64,000 bases of DNA from Pseudomonas veronii (GTDB taxonomy: Bacteria > Pseudomonadota > Gammaproteobacteria > Pseudomonadales > Pseudomonadaceae): NCBI RefSeq assembly GCF_001439695.1, contig NZ_JYLL01000015.1:79368-143367 (forward strand), written 5' to 3'. Position 1 is the first letter of the stretch; each line of letters opens with the position of its first letter. Below the pieces are notes generated by a model, which saw nothing but the letters and a program-made list of their open reading frames with translations, made no database searches and was not told the DNA's origin. Positions 11,501 through 19,541 of the stretch are shown piece after piece. The translations under genes were made by a program, and so were the position numbers.

Positions 11501-12463
11501 GTGCTGGAAGGCCGCGAGTTTTTCGTCACCGCAAGTATCGGCATCGCCCTCAGCCCGCAGGACGGCAACGAGCTGAGCCAGTTGATGAAAAACGCCGACA
11601 CTGCGATGTATCACGCCAAGGAGCGTGGCAAGAACAACTTCCAGTTCTACCAGGCCGACATGAACGCCAGCGCCCTGGAGCGCCTGGAGTTGGAAAGCGA
11701 CCTGCGCCACGCCCTCGACCAGAACGAATTCGTGCTCTATTACCAGCCGCAATTCAGTGGCGACGGCAAACGCCTGACCGGCGCCGAAGCCTTGCTGCGC
11801 TGGCGTCACCCGCGCCGTGGCCTGGTGCCGCCAGGGGACTTCATTCCAGTGCTGGAAGAGTTGGGCCTGGTGGTGGACGTGGGCGACTGGGTGATCAGCG
11901 AAGCCTGCCGCCAGCTCAAGAGCTGGCACCAGAACAAGGTGCGGGTGCCGAAAGTCTCGGTGAACATCTCGGCGCGGCAATTCTCCGATGGTCAGTTGGG
12001 TGAGCGCATCGCCAGCATCCTCGAGGACACCGGCCTGCCGCCGGCGTGCCTGGAGCTGGAGCTGACCGAAAGTATCCTGATGCGCGAAGTCAACGAAGCC
12101 ATGCAGATCCTCGCCAGCCTGAAAAACCTCGGCCTGAGCATTGCGGTGGACGACTTCGGCACCGGTTATTCGTCGCTCAACTACCTCAAGCAATTCCCCA
12201 TCGACGTGCTCAAGATCGACCGCACCTTCGTCGACGGCCTGCCGTCCGGCGAGCAGGATGCGCAAATCGCCCGTGCGATCATCGCCATGGCCCACAGCCT
12301 CAACCTGGCGGTGATCGCCGAGGGCGTGGAGACCCATGAGCAACTGGACTTCCTGCGCGAGCATGGCTGCGATGAGGTGCAAGGTTATCTGTTCGGGCGG
12401 CCGATGCCGCCGAATCGGTTCGCGGCGCAGTTCAGCAATGATGCGCTGTTCATGTTCGACTGA
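8573..12463 (+). CDS. morA: MorA-like membrane PAS-GGDEF-EAL c-di-GMP regulator
   Basis: 1296 residues. A first membrane helix at about residues 38-60 and a second at about 270-295 enclose a periplasmic sensor region. Several PAS domains follow (for example DVLYVQDVISQ-type and ILITDPAGYIVQANEAFS segments, residues about 310-855), then GGDEF (MGGDEF near residue 940), then EAL (EALLRWRHP near 1071, with ELTESILM, DDFGTGYSS and LKIDRTFV). Both catalytic signatures are intact; no RxxD inhibitory site precedes GGDEF. Position upstream of glyA and domain order match morA, which controls flagellar timing, motility and biofilm. The exact start is uncertain because the N-terminal 35 residues are low-complexity. 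Confidence 0.88.
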   Translation: MSRASPAKPQDHSLSNVTPPTPLRAAHIAPGAPLHGTLKGALATLVLMLLALLFWQLLDQLQQNQKNQQQYTIDYSADLAEQISLNMALSAQIALNLLPMVEPPRNDEQQQALMLSLQRSLPELRSFALLAPSGAIIRDTAKDSQDSDFLEELVKRSHSQPYYLSNDNNGTIIYLLLHQPSGDSKMYWALRLAPNYLANLTRQDGQGQRPMWAVENRLNHHVVSRDSGMPTQLAAALTPDELKKSVLVTPLSKSDWQLRGLFDRNAVLEQLLPAFIGKCLLGLAFSLVPVIVLLNMRRRQRQVNEGRRRYQDIFEGTGVALCVLDLSGLNAFFDKAKIRTREQLHGWLQGNPEARRQLLKELRVTEVNQVAVRLLNVSSCEQAWERLIDDCPRNATAIGYQVLEAVLTQQNQLELEIQLNDVLGNNQYLWLVMRLPEQRDDFKAVILSISDITSRKLIELSLVERESFWSDVVRTVPDHLYVQDVISQRMIFSNHHLGHTLGYNKAELQQMGEYFWEILLHPEDAEHYHDLRQQQRQAGYSSQLQCQLRFRHRNNQWRRFDIREQALAGDKTAQVTRIIGVAKDITDQIEASESLRDSEQRYRMLAESISDVICSTDSRLALNYISPSVNAVLGYDVDWVFKNGWQSIIANPQQLAGIYSLVEQVSRALGDAEALAKLRDDIHTQLYLFDCLRADGRKVPIELRLVLVWDEHGAFEGILGVGRDISQQRRAEKDLRMAATVFEHSTSAILITDPAGYIVQANEAFSRVSGYAVADVLDQLPNMLTVDEQQEAHLRYVLKQLHQHSTWEGEVWLKRRNGEHYPAWVGITAVFDDEGDLASYVCFFSDISERKASEQRIHRLAYYDALTHLPNRTLFQDRLHTALQSAERQKSWVVLMFLDLDRFKPINDSLGHAAGDRMLKEMATRLLGCVAEDDTVARMGGDEFTLLLQPRISREMALNRAIHVAEQILASLVRPFVLEGREFFVTASIGIALSPQDGNELSQLMKNADTAMYHAKERGKNNFQFYQADMNASALERLELESDLRHALDQNEFVLYYQPQFSGDGKRLTGAEALLRWRHPRRGLVPPGDFIPVLEELGLVVDVGDWVISEACRQLKSWHQNKVRVPKVSVNISARQFSDGQLGERIASILEDTGLPPACLELELTESILMREVNEAMQILASLKNLGLSIAVDDFGTGYSSLNYLKQFPIDVLKIDRTFVDGLPSGEQDAQIARAIIAMAHSLNLAVIAEGVETHEQLDFLREHGCDEVQGYLFGRPMPPNRFAAQFSNDALFMFD

Positions 12464-12489
12464 GAGTTTGTGGTGAAGCCGGCGGCCTC

Positions 12490-12590
12490 ATCGGGAGCAC
12501 GTCGAATCGTCGCACCGCCCCTCCCACACTTCGATTTGTGAATACATTCAAATGTGGGAGGGAGCTTGCTCCCGATGGCGGCGGCACAGT
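12490..12590. repeat. REPIN with variant half-site
   Basis: A REPIN between morA and glyA. The right arm is a canonical palindrome (GTGGGAGGGAGCTTGCTCCC). The left arm is a variant in which a 16-base block (TCGAATCGTCGCACCG on this strand) interrupts the palindrome between its two halves. The same variant occurs at about 47744-47775 and in the duplicated repeats near 50.7 and 52.5 kb. Confidence 0.8.
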
Positions 12591-12705
12591 CCCCCCCGCC
12601 AGATGAACACCACTTGTCCGCGACATGACGTCCTTTCATATGCCATCTAAAACCCATTAGGTTAGAATGCCTTCCTTTTCTGCCCCCCGATCCTTGAGGA
12701 CCGCC

Positions 12706-13959
12706 ATGTTCAGCCGTGATTTGACCATTGCCAAGTACGACGCCGATCTCTTCGCCGCCATGGAGCAAGAAGCCGTGCGCCAGGAAGAGCACATTGAGCT
12801 GATCGCTTCGGAAAACTACACCAGCCCTGCGGTAATGGAGGCTCAAGGTTCGGTTCTGACCAACAAATACGCCGAAGGCTACCCAGGCAAGCGCTACTAC
12901 GGCGGCTGCGAATACGTCGACGTGGTTGAGCAACTGGCCATCGACCGCGCCAAGCAACTGTTCGGCGCCGACTACGCCAACGTCCAGCCACACGCCGGCT
13001 CCCAAGCCAACAGCGCCGTGTACCTGGCCCTGCTGCAAGGCGGCGACACCATCCTGGGCATGAGCCTGGCCCACGGCGGTCACCTGACCCACGGCGCCAG
13101 CGTTTCGTCCTCCGGCAAGCTGTACAACGCCGTTCAATACGGTATCGATGCCAACGGCCTGATCGACTACGACGAAGTCGAGCGCCTGGCGGTCGAGCAC
13201 AAGCCAAAAATGATCGTGGCCGGTTTCTCTGCCTACTCGCAGATCCTCGACTTCCCACGTTTCCGCGCCATCGCCGACAAAGTGGGCGCGTACCTGTTCG
13301 TCGACATGGCCCACGTGGCCGGTCTGGTCGCCGCTGGCGTCTACCCGAACCCGGTGCCGTTCGCTGACGTGGTCACCACCACCACCCACAAGACCCTGCG
13401 CGGTCCGCGTGGCGGCCTGATCCTGGCGCGCGCCAACGCCGAGATCGAGAAGAAGCTCAACTCTGCGGTATTCCCAGGCTCCCAAGGCGGCCCGCTGGAA
13501 CACGTGATCGCCGCCAAAGCGGTCTGCTTCAAAGAAGCCCTGCAGCCTGAGTTCAAGACTTACCAGCAACAAGTGGTGAAAAACGCCAAGGCCATGGCCG
13601 AAGTGTTTATCGCACGCGGTTTTGACGTGGTATCCGGTGGGACTGAAAACCACCTGTTCCTGCTGTCGCTGATCAAGCAGGACATCTCCGGTAAAGATGC
13701 TGACGCTGCCCTGGGCAAAGCCTTCATCACCGTGAACAAAAACTCCGTGCCGAACGACCCACGTTCGCCGTTCGTCACCTCGGGCCTGCGTTTCGGCACC
13801 CCGGCCGTGACCACTCGTGGCTTCAAGGAAGCAGAGTGCAAGGAACTGGCCGGCTGGATCTGCGACATCCTGGCTGACCTGAACAACGACGCCGTGATCG
13901 ACGCGGTCCGTGAGAAGGTCAAGGCCATCTGCAAAAAGCTGCCGGTGTACGGCGCTTGA
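12706..13959 (+). CDS. glyA: Serine hydroxymethyltransferase
   Basis: 417 residues, the exact usual length. The ATG at 12706 (MFSRDLTIAKYDADLFAAM) follows a TTGAGGA ribosome-binding site; an upstream in-frame ATG at 12667 would add 13 unconserved residues. Conserved segments: ELIASENYTSPAVMEAQGS, YAEGYPGKRYYGGCEYVD, and the PLP-lysine motif TTTTHKTLRGPRGG. It interconverts serine and glycine while charging tetrahydrofolate. It lies downstream of morA as in other pseudomonads and ends in a strong terminator. Confidence 0.96.
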   Translation: MFSRDLTIAKYDADLFAAMEQEAVRQEEHIELIASENYTSPAVMEAQGSVLTNKYAEGYPGKRYYGGCEYVDVVEQLAIDRAKQLFGADYANVQPHAGSQANSAVYLALLQGGDTILGMSLAHGGHLTHGASVSSSGKLYNAVQYGIDANGLIDYDEVERLAVEHKPKMIVAGFSAYSQILDFPRFRAIADKVGAYLFVDMAHVAGLVAAGVYPNPVPFADVVTTTTHKTLRGPRGGLILARANAEIEKKLNSAVFPGSQGGPLEHVIAAKAVCFKEALQPEFKTYQQQVVKNAKAMAEVFIARGFDVVSGGTENHLFLLSLIKQDISGKDADAALGKAFITVNKNSVPNDPRSPFVTSGLRFGTPAVTTRGFKEAECKELAGWICDILADLNNDAVIDAVREKVKAICKKLPVYGA

Positions 13960-13977
13960 TTGCAGTTGCTTGAATAA

Positions 13978-14006
13978 AAAGCCCGGCTCTTGAGCCGGGC
14001 TTTTTT
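13978..14006 (+). terminator. Rho-independent terminator of glyA
   Basis: AAAGCCCGGCTC-TTGA-GCCGGGC followed by TTTTTT, 20 bases past the glyA stop codon. The flanking A run also allows function on the opposite strand. Confidence 0.92.
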
Positions 14007-14016
14007 ATGCTTGTTC

Positions 14017-14147
14017 CAACTTGAAATGCGATCAAATGTGGGAGGGGGCTTGCCCCCGATGGCGGTGGGTCAGTCGACACATGTATGGCTGACACACAGC
14101 TATCGGGGGCAAGCCCCCTCCCACATTTTTGATCGCATTTCCAAGTT
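14017..14147. repeat. REPIN between convergent glyA and the cobW-type gene
   Basis: Two inverted REP palindromes (14037-14060 and 14103-14126) separated by about 40 bp. The outer flanks are themselves inverted (AACTTGAAATGCGATC on the left, its near-complement on the right), so the full inverted repeat spans about 130 bp. It could act as a bidirectional transcription barrier between convergent genes. Confidence 0.85.
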
Positions 14148-15105
14148 AGGCTTGATAGACCTTCGCAAAACCCTCGCGAATCTTGTCTTCCGGCAACTCA
14201 TCGGCAATAAACACGATCACACTCTCCCGCGTTTCGCCCTCGGCCCATTCGGTATCCCAATCGAAACCGTAGAGCTTCAGCACGCCCTGGAACACCATGC
14301 GCCGATCGTCGCCGGCGATGTTCAGCACGCCCTTGTAGCGCAGCAGTTGCTTGCCGTGGTCTTCCAACAACTCGTCCATGAACTCGCTGAGGCGGTCGAT
14401 ATCCAGCGGCTGTTCGGTGCGCAGCACCAGGCTGGAGATGCGGTCGATGGACGGCGCAGCGCTGACCGGGCGCAGGTTCATGCCGGCGTTGAGGTTGAAG
14501 CCGCGCACGTCGAGCAGCTCGGCCAGGTCGATGGCGCCGTGGTCGACCACGCGAATCGGCGCGCGGCGGTTGATGCGGGTCAGGCGCTGGCTGAGGGCAT
14601 CGAAGCTGGCGTCGTCCACCAGGTCGCGCTTGCTCACCAGCAGGCGGTCGGCAAACCCGATCTGTGCCTGGGCGATGGTTTGGGTCAGGTGGTGCTCGGC
14701 GTGGGCCGCGTCCACCAGGGTGATGATGCCGTCGAGGATGTAGCGCTCGCGCAGCTCTTCATCGATGAAAAAGGTCTGGGCCACGGGGGCCGGGTCGGCC
14801 AGGCCGGTGCATTCGATCACCAGGCGGTCGAAGGCGATTTCGCCGCTGTCGAGACGCTCCAGCAACAGATACAGGGCTTTGGTCAGGTCGGTGTGGATGG
14901 TGCAACACACACAGCCGTTGGACAGGGTCATGACTTGCACGGGCTCGTTGCCCAATAGCTGGGTGTCGATACCGGCGTCGCTGAATTCGTTTTCGATCAC
15001 GGCGATTTTCAAGCCGTGCTCGGCTTTGAGCAGGTGACGCAGCAACGTGGTCTTGCCGGCGCCGAGGAAGCCACTGAGGACCGTGACGGGAATGGGAGAG
15101 GACAA
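14146..15105 (-). CDS. CobW/COG0523-family GTPase metallochaperone
   Basis: 319 residues with a probable TTG start at 15103-15105, placed 7 bases after AGGAGA; no ATG fits. The protein opens SSPIPVTVLSGFLGAGKTTLLR with the P-loop GAGKTT, then the CxCC metal site SNGCVCCTIH characteristic of G3E GTPases (YjiA type), and later SKRDLVD as the base-recognition motif. Family members insert or deliver Zn, Co or Ni. It sits downstream of cstA-ybdD on the same strand, an arrangement conserved in pseudomonads, but a REPIN separates it from ybdD. Confidence 0.85.
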   Translation of the reverse strand: MSSPIPVTVLSGFLGAGKTTLLRHLLKAEHGLKIAVIENEFSDAGIDTQLLGNEPVQVMTLSNGCVCCTIHTDLTKALYLLLERLDSGEIAFDRLVIECTGLADPAPVAQTFFIDEELRERYILDGIITLVDAAHAEHHLTQTIAQAQIGFADRLLVSKRDLVDDASFDALSQRLTRINRRAPIRVVDHGAIDLAELLDVRGFNLNAGMNLRPVSAAPSIDRISSLVLRTEQPLDIDRLSEFMDELLEDHGKQLLRYKGVLNIAGDDRRMVFQGVLKLYGFDWDTEWAEGETRESVIVFIADELPEDKIREGFAKVYQA

Positions 15106-15141
15106 AGACAGTTCTCCTGAAAATGGGGAGGTAAAAACAAC

Positions 15142-15242
15142 TGTAGGAGCGCGCTTGCTCGCGAAGAACGTCAACGATAACCCGTGCTATCTGGATGCAC
15201 GTGGTGTCCTTGCGTTGTTCGCGAGCAAGCTCGCTCCTACAG
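15142..15242. repeat. REPIN, TGTAGGAGC class
   Basis: Inverted pair of palindromes, TGTAGGAGCGCGCTTGCTCGCGA on the left and its complement on the right, with about 55 bp between. It is a different class from the GTGGGAGG elements. The spacer shares AACGTCAACGAT and GGATGCACG with the element at 20116-20216, so the two are relatives. Confidence 0.85.
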
Positions 15243-15261
15243 GTAAAGCGGTTTTACCAAC

Positions 15262-15459
15262 TTAACAGCACTTGGGCCCACCCTTGCCGCCGTAACGGGC
15301 TTCCTGGCGTTCCCGGAAGAACGTCTTGTAGTCCATCATCGGCTTGTCCGGGTGTTTGGTTTGCATATGCTCGACGTAAGTGTCGTAGTCGGGCATGCCG
15401 ACCATCAGGCGCGCGGCCTGACCGAGGTATTTACCGAGGCGACTGATGTCATTGAACAT
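15262..15459 (-). CDS. YbdD/YjiX family small protein
   Basis: 65 residues (MFNDISRLGKYLGQAARLMV...), ending in KGGPKCC with a Cys pair. The YbdD/YjiX (DUF466) family is almost always encoded directly downstream of CstA/BtsT transporters, as here: its start is 15 bp after the cstA stop. The motif GMPDYDTYVEHMQTKHP is the family hallmark. It is thought to be needed for transporter function, though its mechanism is unknown. Confidence 0.92.
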   Translation of the reverse strand: MFNDISRLGKYLGQAARLMVGMPDYDTYVEHMQTKHPDKPMMDYKTFFRERQEARYGGKGGPKCC

Positions 15460-15474
15460 GGCTGCAATCCTCGA

Positions 15475-17541
15475 TCATGCGTCCGGTACGGCCTGGAACG
15501 GGGCTTCTTTATCCGTGCGCTCTTTGTTGCCCCAGGCGGCGACGCCGACTTTGAGCGCATAGAACAGGATACTGAAGACCACGAACAGGAACAGCGCCGT
15601 CAGCGTTGCGTTGGTGTAGGCGTTCCAGATCACATGCTGCATCTGGTCGATGCTCTTGGCCGGGGCGAGGATCTGGCCGTTGGCCAGCGCATCGCTGTAC
15701 TTCTTCGCCAGCGACAGGAAGCCGATCGCCGGGTTGGCGTCGAACAGCTTGATGAAGCCCGCCGTGGTGGTGCAGATCAGCAGCCAGACGGCCGGCAGCA
15801 TGGTCACCCAGATGTAGCGTTGGCGCTTCATTTTGATCAGCACGACGGTCGCCAGCATCAGCGCGATACCTGCCAGCATCTGGTTGGAGATACCGAACAG
15901 CGGCCACAAGGTGTTGATGCCGCCCAGCGGGTCGATCACGCCTTGATACAACAGGTAACCCCACATCGCCACACAACCGGCGGTCGCGATCAGGTTGGCC
16001 GTCCAGGACTCGGTGCGCTTGAGCGCCGGCACGAAGGAGCCCAGCAGGTCCTGCAGCATGAAGCGCCCGGCACGGGTACCGGCGTCGACAGCCGTCAGGA
16101 TGAACAGCGCTTCGAACAGGATCGCAAAGTGGTACCAGAACGCCATGGTGTTTTCACCCGGCAGCACACTGTGCAGGATCTGCGCGATACCCACCGCGAG
16201 CGTCGGCGCACCGCCGGCACGAGCCAGCACGGTGGTTTCGCCGATGTCATGGGCAACGGCCGACAGCGCCTCAGGCGTAATCGCAAAGCCCCAGCTGCTG
16301 ACGGTTTGAGCGACGGTGACCACGTCCGAGCCGACGATCGCCGCCGGGCTGTTCATGGCGAAGTACACACCCGGCTCGATCACCGAAGCGGCAACCATTG
16401 CCATGATGGCCACGAACGACTCCATCAACATGCCGCCATACCCGATGTACCGGGCGTGGCCTTCACTGGCCAGCAACTTCGGCGTGGTGCCCGAAGCGAT
16501 CAGCGCGTGGAAGCCCGAGACCGCACCGCAGGCAATGGTGATGAACAGGAACGGGAACAGACCGCCCTTCCACACCGGGCCGGTGCCATCGATGAACTGG
16601 GTCAGCGCCGGCATTTTCAGGTCGGGCATGGTCACCAGGATACCGATGGCCAAGGCGACGATAGTGCCGATTTTGAGGAAGGTGGACAGGTAGTCACGCG
16701 GGGCCAGGATCAGCCACACCGGCAGTACCGCCGCGACGAAACCGTAGCCGATCAGCATCCAGGTGATCTGGATGCCGGTGAAACTGAAGACCTTGGCCCA
16801 GACCGGGTCGGCGGCAATCTGCCCGCCCAGCCAGATCGAACCGAGCAACAACAACACGCCGACGATCGAAATTTCACCGATGCGGCCCGGGCGGATGTAG
16901 CGCATGTAGATGCCCATGAACATCGCGATCGGGATGGTCGCCATCACCGTGAAGATGCCCCACGGGCTTTCGGCCAGGGCCTTGACCACGATCAGCGCCA
17001 GCACCGCGAGGATGATGATCATGATCAGGAAGCAGCCGAACAGCGCGATGGTCCCGGGAATGCGGCCCATCTCTTCGCGGACCATATCCCCCAGGGAACG
17101 GCCGTTACGACGGGTAGACAGGAACAGCACCATGAAGTCCTGCACCGCACCGGCCAGTACCACGCCGGCGATCAGCCACAGGGTTCCGGGCAGATAACCC
17201 ATTTGCGCCGCCAGCACCGGGCCGACCAAGGGGCCTGCACCGGCAATCGCCGCAAAGTGGTGACCGAAAAGGATGTGTTTGTTGGTCGGTACGAAGTCCA
17301 GACCGTCGTTATTGACCACTGCGGGGGTGGCCCGTCGTGGATCGAGTTGCATCACGTTGTTGGCGATGAACAGACTGTAGTAGCGATAGGCGACCAGATA
17401 GATCGCCACTGCTGCGACGACGATCCACAAGGCATTGATCGCCTCGCCGCGGCGCAAGGCCACTACGCCCAGAGCGCACGCACCTACTATGGCCAGTACC
17501 AGCCAGGGTAAGTGGCGTAGCAGGCTATTATTATTTTTCAT
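15475..17541 (-). CDS. cstA: CstA/BtsT-family pyruvate/peptide transporter
   Basis: 688 residues from the ATG at 17539-17541 (MKNNNSLLRHLPWLVLAIVG), with about 16-18 membrane helices. Signature segments: TNKHILFGHHFAAIAGAGPL, GNTM-type repeats and a conserved ALFILTAVDAGTRAGRF region. CstA family carriers import pyruvate or peptides under carbon limitation. The gene heads a minus-strand cluster with ybdD and a CobW-type GTPase. It has a well-formed start, but an upstream in-frame extension (12 residues) cannot be fully excluded. Confidence 0.93.
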   Translation of the reverse strand: MKNNNSLLRHLPWLVLAIVGACALGVVALRRGEAINALWIVVAAVAIYLVAYRYYSLFIANNVMQLDPRRATPAVVNNDGLDFVPTNKHILFGHHFAAIAGAGPLVGPVLAAQMGYLPGTLWLIAGVVLAGAVQDFMVLFLSTRRNGRSLGDMVREEMGRIPGTIALFGCFLIMIIILAVLALIVVKALAESPWGIFTVMATIPIAMFMGIYMRYIRPGRIGEISIVGVLLLLGSIWLGGQIAADPVWAKVFSFTGIQITWMLIGYGFVAAVLPVWLILAPRDYLSTFLKIGTIVALAIGILVTMPDLKMPALTQFIDGTGPVWKGGLFPFLFITIACGAVSGFHALIASGTTPKLLASEGHARYIGYGGMLMESFVAIMAMVAASVIEPGVYFAMNSPAAIVGSDVVTVAQTVSSWGFAITPEALSAVAHDIGETTVLARAGGAPTLAVGIAQILHSVLPGENTMAFWYHFAILFEALFILTAVDAGTRAGRFMLQDLLGSFVPALKRTESWTANLIATAGCVAMWGYLLYQGVIDPLGGINTLWPLFGISNQMLAGIALMLATVVLIKMKRQRYIWVTMLPAVWLLICTTTAGFIKLFDANPAIGFLSLAKKYSDALANGQILAPAKSIDQMQHVIWNAYTNATLTALFLFVVFSILFYALKVGVAAWGNKERTDKEAPFQAVPDA

Positions 17542-17716
17542 TTTTTGTATTCCAGCCAGGGTGGACAGAAAGGACAACCAGCTCGAGTTTAGCGCTACTG
17601 GCCTTAAAGGCCAGCCCCCTACGTTGGTCTAGAGCCTTCCCATGGCAAAAAAAGCAGAAATAAAGCCTCAATAATGGCGTAGGGCTACAATCCCTTCATC
17701 CACAGAGGGTTTCACC

Positions 17717-18085
17717 ATGACCGAGCATGCGTCTGATCGCCGTCGTTTTCGCCGGATAGCCTTTGATGCCAAGACCAAACTCCGGCAGAACGGTCGGGAA
17801 TGGTCGGTGCAACTGGTGGACTTATCGCTGAAGGGCTTGTTGGTGCAGAAACCGACGCCCTGGCTCGGCATCGGTACTGAGTCGTTCGATGTGGATATCC
17901 ACCTGGATGCCAATACCGATGTGCAGATGCGGGTCAGGCTGACCCATGACCAGACTGACCAACTGGGGTTTGAATGCGAGCACATCAGTCTGGAATCGAT
18001 CAGCCATTTGCGCCGCTTGATCGAGTTGAACCTGGGAGATCAGGCAGAACTGGAGCGGCAGTTGGGCGCGCTGCTGGAGCACTGA
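17717..18085 (+). CDS. PilZ-domain c-di-GMP receptor (MapZ-like)
   Basis: 122 residues, a stand-alone PilZ domain. The two c-di-GMP binding motifs are visible: the RRRFRR (RxxxR) at residues 8-13 and DLSLKGLLV (D/NxSxxG) around residue 36. Length and position beside radA match the P. aeruginosa PA4608/MapZ protein, which binds the chemotaxis methyltransferase CheR1 when loaded with c-di-GMP. Together with morA it makes this stretch enriched in c-di-GMP signalling. The role here is inferred from homology and context. Confidence 0.88.
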   Translation: MTEHASDRRRFRRIAFDAKTKLRQNGREWSVQLVDLSLKGLLVQKPTPWLGIGTESFDVDIHLDANTDVQMRVRLTHDQTDQLGFECEHISLESISHLRRLIELNLGDQAELERQLGALLEH

Positions 18086-18138
18086 CCACCGGTGCGAGGG
18101 GTTTGCGCCCTCCCACATGTGTACTGCGGTGTTGCGGG

Positions 18139-19506
18139 CTACTCGAAAAGTGCATCCAACGCCTGCTCCAGCCGCGTCACTGCAATCACCTGCAACCCCG
18201 GCGGCGCTTCCTTCGGCGCGTTGCCCTTGGGCACGATCGCGCGCTTGAAGCCGTGTTTGGCCGCTTCTTTCAAACGCTCCTGACCGCTGGGCACCGGGCG
18301 CACTTCGCCCGACAGGCCAACTTCGCCGAACACCAGCAGGTCGTGGGGCAGCGGCCGGTTGCGCAGGCTAGACATCACCGCCGCCATCAACGCCAGGTCG
18401 GACGCGGTCTCCAGCACCTTGACCCCGCCCACCACGTTAAGGAACACGTCCTGGTCATGGGTCGGGATGCCGCCGTGCCGATGGAGTACCGCAAGCAGCA
18501 TTGCCAGGCGGTTCTGGTCCAGGCCCAGGGTCACTCGACGTGGGTTGGCCAAATGGCTGTCGTCCACCAGCGCCTGGACTTCCACCAGCATTGGCCGGGT
18601 GCCTTCCCACGTTGCCATCACCACACTACCGGGGACTTCTTCCTGGGCACGGGTCAGAAAAATCGCCGAGGGGTTGGAGACTTCTTTCAGCCCGCGGTCG
18701 GTCATGGCGAATACGCCCAGCTCGTTCACCGCACCGAAGCGGTTCTTCACGGCGCGCAGCAAACGCAAACGGCCATCGGACTCGCCTTCGAAATACAGCA
18801 CGGTGTCGACCATGTGCTCCAACACCCGTGGCCCGGCCAGCGCGCCTTCCTTGGTCACGTGACCGACCAGGAAAATCGCCGTGCCGCTCTGCTTGGCATA
18901 GCGCACCAGCAGCGCCGCGCTCTCACGCACCTGGGACACGCCGCCCGGAGCCGATTGCAGTTGTTCGGTGAAAATCGTCTGGATCGAGTCGATCACCATG
19001 ACCTTGGGCTTTTCGATCCGCGCGGTGGCGATGATGCTTTCGATGCAGGTTTCGGTCATCACCCGCAGTTGGTCCTGGGGCAAGCCCAGGCGGCGTGCGC
19101 GCATGGCCACTTGTTGCTGGGATTCTTCGCCGGTGACGTACAACGCCGGCATGCGGCTGGCGATGCTGCACAGGGTTTGCAACAGGATGGTCGACTTGCC
19201 GATACCGGGGTCGCCGCCGATCAGCACCACCGAACCGTCCACCAGGCCACCGCCCAGCACGCGGTCGAGCTCACCGGACGCGGTGGAGAAACGCGGGACT
19301 TCCTCGACGCTGACTTCGGCCAGGGTCTTGATCTGCGCCTGTTGCCCGGTCCAGCCGGCACGGCCGCTGGGGGCCGCGGCGCCGCCGCTTTCGATCATGG
19401 TTTCGGTGAGGGTGTTCCACGCCCCGCACTCGGTACACTGGCCGGCCCACTTGGGAAAGGTCGCGCCGCACTCGGTGCAGCCGTAAATGCGCTTGGCCTT
19501 TGCCAT
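18139..19506 (-). CDS. radA: DNA repair protein RadA
   Basis: 455 residues, full length. N-terminal C4 zinc finger (YGCTECGATFPKWAGQCTEC), RecA-like ATPase with Walker A GGDPGIGKST and the RadA-specific KNRFG motif (AVKNRFGAVNE), then the Lon-like C-terminal domain (ALMAAVMSSLRNRPLPHDL). RadA drives branch migration of recombination intermediates. The start is unambiguous: MAKAKRIYGC with GGAGG upstream. Transcribed away from the ankyrin gene's 3' end, 35 bp downstream of it. Confidence 0.96.
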   Translation of the reverse strand: MAKAKRIYGCTECGATFPKWAGQCTECGAWNTLTETMIESGGAAAPSGRAGWTGQQAQIKTLAEVSVEEVPRFSTASGELDRVLGGGLVDGSVVLIGGDPGIGKSTILLQTLCSIASRMPALYVTGEESQQQVAMRARRLGLPQDQLRVMTETCIESIIATARIEKPKVMVIDSIQTIFTEQLQSAPGGVSQVRESAALLVRYAKQSGTAIFLVGHVTKEGALAGPRVLEHMVDTVLYFEGESDGRLRLLRAVKNRFGAVNELGVFAMTDRGLKEVSNPSAIFLTRAQEEVPGSVVMATWEGTRPMLVEVQALVDDSHLANPRRVTLGLDQNRLAMLLAVLHRHGGIPTHDQDVFLNVVGGVKVLETASDLALMAAVMSSLRNRPLPHDLLVFGEVGLSGEVRPVPSGQERLKEAAKHGFKRAIVPKGNAPKEAPPGLQVIAVTRLEQALDALFE

Positions 19507-19541
19507 TTGAGAACCTCCAACCGAAAAACCGCGATGATAGC

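Noticed and set aside
8726..12382. A 1218-residue open frame antisense to morA
   Set aside because: It is the mirror of a high-GC gene with strong third-position bias. Its composition (Gln/His/Ala/Val runs) is not protein-like, and all family motifs lie on the plus strand.
15352..17511. A 719-residue plus-strand frame over cstA
   Set aside because: Rich in Arg/His/Asp/Gln without domain pattern; the minus-strand CstA with its membrane helices explains the sequence.
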